A stretch of DNA of 23,705 nucleotides, from assembly GCA_900758495.1 (NCBI GenBank), contig CAAERO010000007.1:1-23705 (forward strand), read 5' to 3'. This DNA comes from Bacilli bacterium (GTDB lineage: Bacteria > Bacillota_I > Bacilli_A > RF39 > UBA660). The notes below the pieces were generated by a model, which was given only the letters and a program-made list of their open reading frames with translations, was not told the origin of the DNA and ran no database searches. Positions 1 through 6,842 of this stretch are shown here, one piece after another. Position 1 is the first letter of the stretch; the number at the start of each line of letters is the position of its first letter. The position numbers were made by a program, and so were the translations under genes.

Positions 1-306
1 TTAACAGCAACTAATAAAGAAAAGATGCAAGAAATAGTAGGTAACTACAAGGAAGGAGAGATAATAATGAGTGAGTTAGAGAAATTAAGTTTGAATGATG
101 AATTTAATATTTACTATGACCATGAGGCAATCTATAAGAAAGATCTTAATGAAAAATATGATGAAGGTAGAGAATCAGGACTAGCTGAAGGCTCTAATAA
201 AGAAAAACTTGCAATAGCAAAGTTGATGCTTCAAGGAAAAGAATCATTAGATAAAATAGTAAAATATACAGGTTTAAGTATAAATCAGTTAAATACACTT
301 TTATAA
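1..306 (+). CDS. Rpn family recombination-promoting nuclease / putative transposase, C-terminal fragment (5' end outside window)
   Basis: The reading frame is open from base 1, so the gene starts upstream of the window and only about its last 101 codons are seen. The visible part has the layout of the C-terminal tail of Rpn/PD-(D/E)XK transposase-like proteins: a YDHEAIYKKD segment, a charged linker with repeated Glu-Gly pairs (EGRESGLAEGS), then a short helical unit AKLMLQGKESLDKIVKYTGL resembling the small HTH that ends many of these proteins. The nuclease core is not visible, so activity cannot be judged. An internal ATG at 25 is not needed as a start because nothing stops the frame before it. 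By family knowledge these proteins are DNA endonucleases promoting RecA-independent recombination. The family call rests on tail architecture only. Confidence 0.65.
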   Translation, partial: LTATNKEKMQEIVGNYKEGEIIMSELEKLSLNDEFNIYYDHEAIYKKDLNEKYDEGRESGLAEGSNKEKLAIAKLMLQGKESLDKIVKYTGLSINQLNTLL

Positions 307-328
307 AAGAGATACATAATTTCTTTTT
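305..328 (+). terminator. weak U-tailed hairpin after the Rpn fragment
   Basis: AAAAGA (305-310) pairs with TCTTTT (322-327) around an 11-base loop and is followed by one more T. The stem is short and nearly all A-T, and it begins inside the TAA stop codon. Position is right for a terminator but the signal is weak. Confidence 0.3.
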
Positions 329-361
329 ACTTATAAATAACTATCTTAATTAAACAATGCC

Positions 362-390
362 TTTCCTTTTTAACTAAAAAACGTTATAAT
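362..390 (+). promoter_or_regulatory. promoter of the gatCAB-murL-murD unit
   Basis: A consensus -10 TATAAT lies at 385-390, 24 bases before the gatC ATG. The hexamer 17 bases upstream (TTTCCT, 362-367) is a poor -35. The -10 match and its position before the first gene of a run make it likely. Confidence 0.5.
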
Positions 391-414
391 AAGAAACGAA
401 AGGAATTGAGGTCA

Positions 415-708
415 ATGGACAAGTTAACAAAGGAAGAAGTTAATCATATCGCTCATCTTGCTCGTATTGGTATGAGTGAAAATGATGTAGAAACTTTTCA
501 AATAGAACTAAAAAAATTATTAGATGAAGTATCAAAAATTACTAATATAAAAGGTTATGATGATGAAATGATGTTTACTCCTAGTGAAAATAAAGCATCA
601 TTAAGAGAAGATGTAGTAGGAGAAATGTTAAGTGCTAAAGAAGCTTTAGCTAATACTCCAAAGAAAAATGGAAATTTTGTGGAAGTGCCGGTGATGATTA
701 ATGACTAA
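415..708 (+). CDS. gatC: Asp-tRNA(Asn)/Glu-tRNA(Gln) amidotransferase subunit C
   Basis: Small subunit of the GatCAB amidotransferase, which converts misacylated Glu-tRNA(Gln) and/or Asp-tRNA(Asn) to the amide form. The 97-residue protein begins MDKLTKEEVNHIAHLARIGM, the typical GatC N-terminal helix, and ends with a segment like FVEVPVMIND, normal for the family in length and content. I chose ATG at 415 rather than the in-frame TTG at 406: AGGAA at 401-405 then sits 9 bases upstream, whereas the TTG would lie directly on that ribosome binding site. GatC wraps GatA and GatB and stabilises the complex. The 3' end overlaps gatA by 8 bases, implying translational coupling. Confidence 0.95.
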   Translation: MDKLTKEEVNHIAHLARIGMSENDVETFQIELKKLLDEVSKITNIKGYDDEMMFTPSENKASLREDVVGEMLSAKEALANTPKKNGNFVEVPVMIND

Positions 709-2122
709 ATATTTAGACTTAAGCTTAGAAGAAATTCATAATTTATTAGTGGAGAAGACTATAACACCAGTAGATTTAGTTAAAGAGTCTCTTGCAAGAA
801 TAGAAGAAAATAAAGACTTAAATGCCTTTATTACAATTAATGAAAAAGCTATTGAAGAAGCAGAAAGCTTAGGGACAGTAGAAAAAGACAATTTATTTTT
901 TGGTATTCCTATTGCTATTAAAGATAATATTATAACTAAAGACTTAAGAACAACTTGTGCGTCTAAAATGCTTTCTAATTTTATCCCTATTTATGATGCT
1001 ACTGTTATTTCCAAAATAAAAGCTGCTAAGATGATTATTATTGGAAAAACAAATATGGATGAATTTGCAATGGGGTCTACTAGTAGAACAAGTTATTTTG
1101 GAGCACCTAAGAATCCATTTGATAAAACCTTAATAGCTGGAGGTTCATCTGGAGGAAGTGCTTCTTGTGTTGCTAGTAATGAAACATTTTTAGCTCTTGG
1201 AAGTGATACGGGTGGAAGTATTAGACAACCAGCAAGTTACACAGGAATAGTAGGAATGAAACCAACCTATGGTAGAATTTCTCGCTATGGTTTGGTAGCT
1301 TTTGCATCAAGCTTAGATCAGATAGGTCCAATGACTAGAAATGTTTATGAAAATGCTAGCTTATTAAATATTCTAGTAGGAGAAGATTTAAAAGACTTAA
1401 CTAGTGCTAGTAAAGAAACTGAAGATTTTAGAAGAAAAATAAATATGCCAGTTGAAGGTTTAAAAGTGGCAGTACCAAATTACTTTATGAGCGATATTGT
1501 ATCTGATGAAATAAGAATGGGTATAAAAAATGTTATTAAATTCTTAGAAGAAAACGGTGTAATAGTTGATTATATCGATATGAAATACTTAGATCAAGCT
1601 GTAACCTTATACCAAGTAATAGCTATGGGGGAAGCAAGCAGTAACTTAGCAAGATTTGATGGTGTCAGATATGGTTATAGAACAGAAAACTATAATAATT
1701 TAGAAGAAATGTATTTAAAAACAAGACAAGAAGGTTTTGGACGCGAAGTTAAACGTCGTATTATGGTAGGAAGTTATCTTTTAAGTGGTGCTAATGCTAA
1801 AGTTTATTATGATAAAGCATTATCTATTCGTGATGATATAAAGAAAGAATTTAATAAAGTATTTGCAAGTTATGATTTAATAATTGGCCCTGTTACAACT
1901 ACTACAGCCTATGGTTTAGATAGTGATATGTCCGACCCAATGCAATCTTTCCTAGATGATGTTTTAGTAATACCAGTTAATATGGCTGGTCTTCCAGGAC
2001 TTTCTCTTCCAGTAGCAAAGCAAGGTAGTAAACCTTATGGCTTACATATTATTGGTAATAGTTTTGATGAAGCAACAATTTATCAATTAGCAGCCTTTAT
2101 AGAAAGAAGGTATCAAAGATGA
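701..2122 (+). CDS. gatA: Asp-tRNA(Asn)/Glu-tRNA(Gln) amidotransferase subunit A (glutaminase/amidase)
   Basis: Amidase-signature subunit that hydrolyses glutamine and passes ammonia through the complex to GatB. The Ser-cisSer-Lys triad is readable: Lys74 in GIPIAIKDNI, cis-Ser149 in AGGSSGGSA, and nucleophile Ser173 in GSDTGGSIRQPAS. Their spacing (75 and 24 residues) is what I know for well-studied GatA proteins. Length is 473 residues, slightly below the common 485 or so but with no missing block. The start overlaps the end of gatC and the TGA stop overlaps the ATG of gatB (ATGA). Use of TGA as a real stop here argues against a mycoplasma-type code. Gly and Ser-rich core motifs are intact, so an active enzyme is expected. 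Confidence 0.97.
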   Translation: MTKYLDLSLEEIHNLLVEKTITPVDLVKESLARIEENKDLNAFITINEKAIEEAESLGTVEKDNLFFGIPIAIKDNIITKDLRTTCASKMLSNFIPIYDATVISKIKAAKMIIIGKTNMDEFAMGSTSRTSYFGAPKNPFDKTLIAGGSSGGSASCVASNETFLALGSDTGGSIRQPASYTGIVGMKPTYGRISRYGLVAFASSLDQIGPMTRNVYENASLLNILVGEDLKDLTSASKETEDFRRKINMPVEGLKVAVPNYFMSDIVSDEIRMGIKNVIKFLEENGVIVDYIDMKYLDQAVTLYQVIAMGEASSNLARFDGVRYGYRTENYNNLEEMYLKTRQEGFGREVKRRIMVGSYLLSGANAKVYYDKALSIRDDIKKEFNKVFASYDLIIGPVTTTTAYGLDSDMSDPMQSFLDDVLVIPVNMAGLPGLSLPVAKQGSKPYGLHIIGNSFDEATIYQLAAFIERRYQR

Positions 2123-3537
2123 GTGAATATAAAGCAACGATAGGTATTGAAGTACACGTAGAAGTAAAGAGTAATACTAAGTTATTTTCAAATAGTAAAA
2201 ATACTTATGGAATGCCAACTAACACTTGTGTTAATCCTGTAGATTTAGGCTATCCAGGAACACTTCCTACTTTAAATAAAGAAGTAATAAAACAAGGCAT
2301 AAAAGCATGTAATGTCTTACATTGTGATATTTCTAAAGTAATGCACTTTGACCGTAAAAACTATTTCTACCCAGATAATCCTAAAAACTATCAGATTACT
2401 CAAAATAGAACACCAATCGGTAGAAATGGATATATTGAAATAGAAGTAGATGGTAATAAGAAAAAAATAGAAATAGAAGAAATGCACATTGAGGAAGATA
2501 CTTGTAAAAGTGCCCATCGAGGAGATATTAGCTTACTGGATTTTAATAGAGCAGGAGTACCTTTAATTGAAATTGTTACTAAACCTTGTATTAGTAATAG
2601 TATAGAAGCAATGGAATATTTAGAAAAATTAAAAGAAACACTTTTCTATGCTGATATATCGGATTGTAAGATGGAAGAAGGAAGTATGCGTTGTGATGCC
2701 AACGTTTCTATTTCCAAAACAGATACTTTAGGAGTAAAAACAGAAATTAAAAATATTGGTTCTATCCATAATGTGGGACTTAGTATTGATAAAGAAATAG
2801 CAAGACAGGAAGAATTACTAGAAAAAGGCGAAACGTTAAGAGTAGAAACAAGAAGATTTGATAGTAAAAAAAATGATACTATCTTAATGCGTGTTAAAGA
2901 AACAGGTAATGATTATCGCTATTTTCCAGAACCAGACATTCCTTATCTTTATTTAACTGATGAGATAATTAATAATGCTATAAGTGAAATACCATTACTT
3001 CCTGATGAGTTAAGAAAGCTATATAAAGAAAGGGGCATTAAAGAAAGTCAGATAGAAAAATTAATTTCAAATCGTAGTTTTTCTTCCTTCTTTACTGAGT
3101 TAATAAAAGAAGATACTGATTATAAAATAGCTGCCAATCTTTTATTAGGAGATATTGCTTCTTATTTAAATAGAACAAGAAAAGATTTAAGTGACACTAC
3201 CATTACTGTTGATAGATTAGTTGATTTAATTAGTCATATTACTGATGGAAGTTTATCAATGAACAACATTAAAGATTTAATAGATACTTTCTTGGAAACA
3301 GATAAATCTGTCGAAGAAATAATGAAAGAAAAAAATATTCAAAATATTAAAGATGATTCTTTAATTAAGGATATTATTGCAAGAGTAATTGCTAATAATT
3401 TAGAGAGTGTAAATGATTATAAGTCAGGACACGATAGAGCTTTAAAATATTTAATGGGTCAGGTAATGAAAGAATCTAAAGGACAAGTTAATCCATCATT
3501 AGCTAACAAACTATTACAAGAAGAGTTAGAAAAATAA
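2119..3537 (+). CDS. gatB: Asp-tRNA(Asn)/Glu-tRNA(Gln) amidotransferase subunit B
   Basis: Kinase/amidotransferase subunit that phosphorylates the misacylated tRNA carboxylate with ATP and transfers ammonia to it. Family landmarks are present in order: IGIEVHVEVKS near the N-terminus, YPDNPKNYQITQ, the acidic/His segment IEEMHIEEDT, LDFNRAGVPLIEIVTKP, and MEEGSMRCDANVS, followed by the helical YqeY-like tail that contacts tRNA. Length (472) is typical. It starts within the gatA stop codon. With the whole gatCAB set present, the cell can make Gln-tRNA and/or Asn-tRNA indirectly; which of the two cannot be told from the window, since the synthetases are not here. The gene is followed after 21 bases by murL, with AAAGGGG just before that start. 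Confidence 0.97.
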   Translation: MSEYKATIGIEVHVEVKSNTKLFSNSKNTYGMPTNTCVNPVDLGYPGTLPTLNKEVIKQGIKACNVLHCDISKVMHFDRKNYFYPDNPKNYQITQNRTPIGRNGYIEIEVDGNKKKIEIEEMHIEEDTCKSAHRGDISLLDFNRAGVPLIEIVTKPCISNSIEAMEYLEKLKETLFYADISDCKMEEGSMRCDANVSISKTDTLGVKTEIKNIGSIHNVGLSIDKEIARQEELLEKGETLRVETRRFDSKKNDTILMRVKETGNDYRYFPEPDIPYLYLTDEIINNAISEIPLLPDELRKLYKERGIKESQIEKLISNRSFSSFFTELIKEDTDYKIAANLLLGDIASYLNRTRKDLSDTTITVDRLVDLISHITDGSLSMNNIKDLIDTFLETDKSVEEIMKEKNIQNIKDDSLIKDIIARVIANNLESVNDYKSGHDRALKYLMGQVMKESKGQVNPSLANKLLQEELEK

Positions 3538-3558
3538 AAACTAGTAAAGGGGCTTAAT

Positions 3559-4914
3559 ATGAATAATCAGGAAAAATTTGATAATCTTAGATCAAAATAT
3601 AAAAAATTTATATACGAAAAATATGATATTTCTTTTGATGAGGAATACTTAAATATTAAATACTATTTTAATATTCCAGGGTTAACTTACTTTTACCCAG
3701 AAATTAAAATAAAAAAAACATTTATAAAAAATAATTGTGATAAAAATTATCTTGACTATTTAGTATTTCAAATAGGTTTAATAGAATTGATAAGTTATGT
3801 AAAATGTACTTGTTCTAAAGAAATAGAAATAAAATGTAACTATATTAATGAAGAACAAATAAAATTTTTGAAGAAACTATACTATAATGGTCTAGGTGAA
3901 TTTCTCTATGTAAATAATATAAAAATAGCTGAAGAAGATTTATTTAATATAACTTGTCTTCACGATAAAGTTGAGATACCAAAGACTAGTTATGAAGGAA
4001 ATGGTAATCTAATCTGTGTTGGTGGGGGAAAGGATTCTTGTGTAAGTCTTGAACTGTTAAAAAATGAACCTGCTAATTCTTGCTTCATTATCAATCCTAA
4101 AGGACCATCATATGATACTTGCTTGGCTGCTGGTTATACTGCTGAAAATATAATTACTGTAGATAGAATACTAGATAGAAAGATAGTTGAACTAAATAAA
4201 GAAGGGTACTTAAATGGTCATACACCTTTTTCTTCCATAGTAGCATTTATATCATATTTAGTAGCATATCTAAATGGAAAGAAAAATATTATTTTATCAA
4301 ATGAAGCCAGTGCTAATCAACCAACTGTTATTGGTACTAAAGTAAATCATCAATATTCAAAGACATATGAATTTGAACAAGACTTTGTAAATTATATGAA
4401 TGAATTTATAGGACTTAATATCAACTATTTTAGTTTGCTACGAGGGTTAAGTGAATTAAATATTGCTAGATTATTTTCTAATTATTCTAAATATCATCAA
4501 ATATTTAAAAGCTGTAATGTTGGTAGTAAGGGAAAAGAGTGGAAATGGTGTTGTTCTTGTTCTAAGTGTTTATTTGTATATATAATCTTAAGTCCATTTA
4601 TCTCAAAAGAAGAGAGAATAAAAATTTTTGGTGAAGACTTATATGCCAAAGAAGAACTACTTCCGATTTTTAAAGAAATACTAGGCTATAGTGATACCAA
4701 ACCTTTTGAATGTGTTGGAACTATTGAAGAAGCAAGATATGCAGTAAGCTTAGTCTTAGAAAAAGGTAATGAAAATTCTTTTCTACTAGATTACTATAAG
4801 GAACATTATCCATTATTTTTAGATGGAACAGAAATTAATAAATATAATGATAAAAATAATCTAGGTACTTATTATAATGAATTAGTGAAGAAAGAGATGA
4901 ATAAATATGTATAG
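3559..4914 (+). CDS. murL: UDP-N-acetyl-alpha-D-muramoyl-L-alanyl-L-glutamate epimerase, MurL type
   Basis: Predicted to invert the terminal L-Glu of UDP-MurNAc-L-Ala-L-Glu to D-Glu in an ATP- and Mg-dependent reaction, the activity described for MurL of Xanthomonas. The 451-residue protein has a PP-loop-type nucleotide site CVGGGKDS (153-160), a conserved-looking NGHTPFSS (219-226), SNEASANQP (247-255), and a cysteine cluster CCSCSKCLFVYIILSPF (331-347), which is how I remember MurL ending its core. The next gene, overlapping by 8 bases, encodes a MurD-family ligase, the same pairing as murL-murD2 in Xanthomonas. Start ATG 3559 has AAAGGGG 7 bases upstream. If the MurL call is wrong it would be another PP-loop ATPase with a metal- or thiol-binding Cys cluster. 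No membrane segment is seen, so it is cytoplasmic. Confidence 0.78.
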   Translation: MNNQEKFDNLRSKYKKFIYEKYDISFDEEYLNIKYYFNIPGLTYFYPEIKIKKTFIKNNCDKNYLDYLVFQIGLIELISYVKCTCSKEIEIKCNYINEEQIKFLKKLYYNGLGEFLYVNNIKIAEEDLFNITCLHDKVEIPKTSYEGNGNLICVGGGKDSCVSLELLKNEPANSCFIINPKGPSYDTCLAAGYTAENIITVDRILDRKIVELNKEGYLNGHTPFSSIVAFISYLVAYLNGKKNIILSNEASANQPTVIGTKVNHQYSKTYEFEQDFVNYMNEFIGLNINYFSLLRGLSELNIARLFSNYSKYHQIFKSCNVGSKGKEWKWCCSCSKCLFVYIILSPFISKEERIKIFGEDLYAKEELLPIFKEILGYSDTKPFECVGTIEEARYAVSLVLEKGNENSFLLDYYKEHYPLFLDGTEINKYNDKNNLGTYYNELVKKEMNKYV

Positions 4915-6253
4915 TGAAGAAATTGTTAAAAAATTAACAGGAAAGAATATTGCTATTCTAGGTTTTGGCAAAGAAGGAAAATCAACTTTTAACTTTATTA
5001 GAAAACATCTACCAGATATACCTTTAACTATTCTTGATAAAGCTTCTATCACTGTTGATGATGATAAAGTAACAATAGTTAGTGGTGATGATTATTTAAA
5101 TAACCTAGAAAAGTATGACTTAATAATTAAATCTCCAGGAATATCTTTAAAAGATATAGATTATTCTAAAATTCAAAATAAGATAACTTCTCAATTGGAA
5201 TTACTTCTAGAAGTGAATAGAAAAAATATTATTGGTATAACTGGAACTAAAGGAAAATCAACTACCACCTCATTAATGTATGAAGTATTAAAAGCACAAA
5301 GAGACAATGTATTCTTATTAGGAAATATAGGTGTTCCTGTATTTGATATGATTGAAGAATATAATGATAAATCACTTTTAGTAATAGAAATGAGTTCTCA
5401 TCAATTAGAATTTGTGAAGAATAGTCCACATATTGCAGTAATTTTAAACCTTTTTCAAGATCATTTAGATCATGATGGTTCCTTAGAACATTATCATAAC
5501 AATAAGATGAACATATTTAAATATCAGACAGCTGATGACTATGCTATATATGCTGATGATAATGAGTATTTGAATGCAAAGATGAAAACCTTAAATACAG
5601 ATGCAACTAAATTTAATGTAAGGTTTGATGATGAAAATATATTTGGTAATGCGGTAAGAATTAAAAATGATAAAGTATTTATCAATAATGAATTAGTGTA
5701 TACTGATGGTGAAAGAAATTTAATAGGTAATCATAACTTAAAAAACATTATGTTTGTTCTTACGATTTGTAAAATATTAGGTTTAGATTTTGAAAAAGCC
5801 AGAGAAACAATCCTTTCATTTAAAGGTTTAAAATACCGTATGGAATATATTGGAACATATCATAATATTAAGTATTATAATGACACAATTGCTACTATTC
5901 CTGCTGCCACTGAAAATGCAATTGAAGCGATTGGTGATGTAGATACTTTAATTTTTGGTGGACTTGATAGGGGGATAGACTATAAAGAATTTATTGATTT
6001 CTTAAAAAATAGCAAAATTAATAATTTGATTTGTATGCCATCTACTGGTACTAATATTGGTCATCTTTTAGAAAATTGTACAACAAAAAACATTAAATAT
6101 GTTCAGACATTAGAAGAAGCTAATGCCATGGTTTTACAATATACAACACCTGGTAAAAGTTGTTTATTATCGCCTGCTGCTGCTAGTTATGAGTACTTTA
6201 AAAATTTTGAGGAGAAAGGCAAAGCTTTTGAGACAATAGTAAAAGCTGATTAA
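4907..6253 (+). CDS. murD: UDP-N-acetylmuramoyl-L-alanine--glutamate ligase, MurD family (probably the L-Glu-adding MurD2 type)
   Basis: Cytoplasmic Mur ligase adding glutamate to UDP-MurNAc-L-Ala. The three-domain plan is visible: an N-terminal Rossmann-like part (IAILGFGKEGKS, 15-26), the ATP loop ITGTKGKSTTT (111-121), NIGVPVFD (140-147), EMSSHQLEFV (161-170), NLFQDHLDHDGSLEHY (181-196), and Lys200, at the place of the carbamylated lysine of MurD. The C-terminal domain carries YYNDTIATIPAA and LSPAAASYEYF. Length of 448 is normal. The ATG overlaps the end of murL by 8 bases. Coupling to MurL suggests that it adds L-Glu, like Xanthomonas MurD2, rather than D-Glu; the sequence alone does not let me prove this. 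A terminator follows 18 bases later. Confidence 0.92.
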   Translation: MYSEEIVKKLTGKNIAILGFGKEGKSTFNFIRKHLPDIPLTILDKASITVDDDKVTIVSGDDYLNNLEKYDLIIKSPGISLKDIDYSKIQNKITSQLELLLEVNRKNIIGITGTKGKSTTTSLMYEVLKAQRDNVFLLGNIGVPVFDMIEEYNDKSLLVIEMSSHQLEFVKNSPHIAVILNLFQDHLDHDGSLEHYHNNKMNIFKYQTADDYAIYADDNEYLNAKMKTLNTDATKFNVRFDDENIFGNAVRIKNDKVFINNELVYTDGERNLIGNHNLKNIMFVLTICKILGLDFEKARETILSFKGLKYRMEYIGTYHNIKYYNDTIATIPAATENAIEAIGDVDTLIFGGLDRGIDYKEFIDFLKNSKINNLICMPSTGTNIGHLLENCTTKNIKYVQTLEEANAMVLQYTTPGKSCLLSPAAASYEYFKNFEEKGKAFETIVKAD

Positions 6254-6271
6254 AATATTATTAGAAAAAGT

Positions 6272-6302
6272 AAAATAGATACTAAATACTAGTATCTATT
6301 TT
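6272..6302 (+). terminator. hairpin terminator after murD
   Basis: AAAATAGATAC (6272-6282) pairs perfectly with GTATCTATTTT (6292-6302) around a 9-base loop. The A- and T-rich ends of the stem mean it could act in both directions. It closes the gat-mur unit, and a new promoter lies just downstream. Confidence 0.6.
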
Positions 6303-6319
6303 GGTGCTATATTTTAGAA

Positions 6320-6348
6320 TTGCTACTTTCTAAAACGTATTGTATAAT
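6320..6348 (+). promoter_or_regulatory. promoter of the membrane-protein/GGDEF/YihY unit
   Basis: TTGCTA (-35, 6320-6325) and TATAAT (-10, 6343-6348) are separated by exactly 17 bases, followed 22 bases later by ATG 6370 with TAGGATG as the ribosome binding site. Confidence 0.7.
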
Positions 6349-6369
6349 ATATAGTAGGATGTGAATTAA

Positions 6370-6834
6370 ATGAAAAACTTAGTAAAATTTTTAAAGAAAA
6401 ATAAAATGACTGTAATAGTTATAATTTGTTGTTTAGTTTTAACAATAATTCTTTTTGCTTTGAAATTAACATTTTTTCCTAATGAAGCAAAAGCTATTTA
6501 TGGTGATAGACTAAATGGTTTAAATGAAACTAGAATTAAAAATAGTGATTTAGAGCAAATTGAATCTAACCTAAAAGAGAAAGATGGTATTGAAAAAATA
6601 TCAACATCTACTTCGGGAAGAATTCTAAATGTTATTATTACTGTAAAAGAAGATGTTTCATTAGAAAGTGTTAAATCATTTCCTGATGAAATAGATAAAG
6701 CCTTGGATGAAAGTCAGAAAAAAGCTTATGATGTACAAGTATTTATCAAGAAAAATAAAGAAGATGATAAATTTCCTGTTCTAGCATATCGTCATCAAGG
6801 TGGAGACCACTATTCTTTTACAAAAGATAGATAG
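6370..6834 (+). CDS. small membrane-anchored protein of unknown function
   Basis: I do not recognise the family. The 154-residue protein has a basic N-terminus (KNLVKFLKKNK), one strong hydrophobic segment at about residues 13-34, and then a soluble domain that should face outside. The domain starts AKAIYGDRLNGL, has an acidic/Lys-rich helix (IESNLKEKDGIEKI) followed by alternating strand-like stretches (ILNVIITVKED, AYDVQVFIKK), which suggests a small alpha/beta fold. No catalytic motif is apparent. It is first in a unit with the sensor protein, 8 bases upstream of that gene, so a role at the cell surface beside the sensor is plausible. The well-formed promoter and ribosome binding site support it as a real gene. 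Confidence 0.8.
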   Translation: MKNLVKFLKKNKMTVIVIICCLVLTIILFALKLTFFPNEAKAIYGDRLNGLNETRIKNSDLEQIESNLKEKDGIEKISTSTSGRILNVIITVKEDVSLESVKSFPDEIDKALDESQKKAYDVQVFIKKNKEDDKFPVLAYRHQGGDHYSFTKDR

Positions 6835-6842
6835 GAGTTATT

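Noticed and set aside
701..2122. Mycoplasma genetic code (TGA as Trp) for the whole window
   Set aside because: gatA ends at TGA exactly where the protein should end, the small HTH gene does too, and TGG is used freely for Trp.
2317..2517. Minus-strand open frame inside gatB
   Set aside because: It is the antisense shadow of a conserved gatB region; the product is a Phe/Ile/Tyr-rich string with no start signal.
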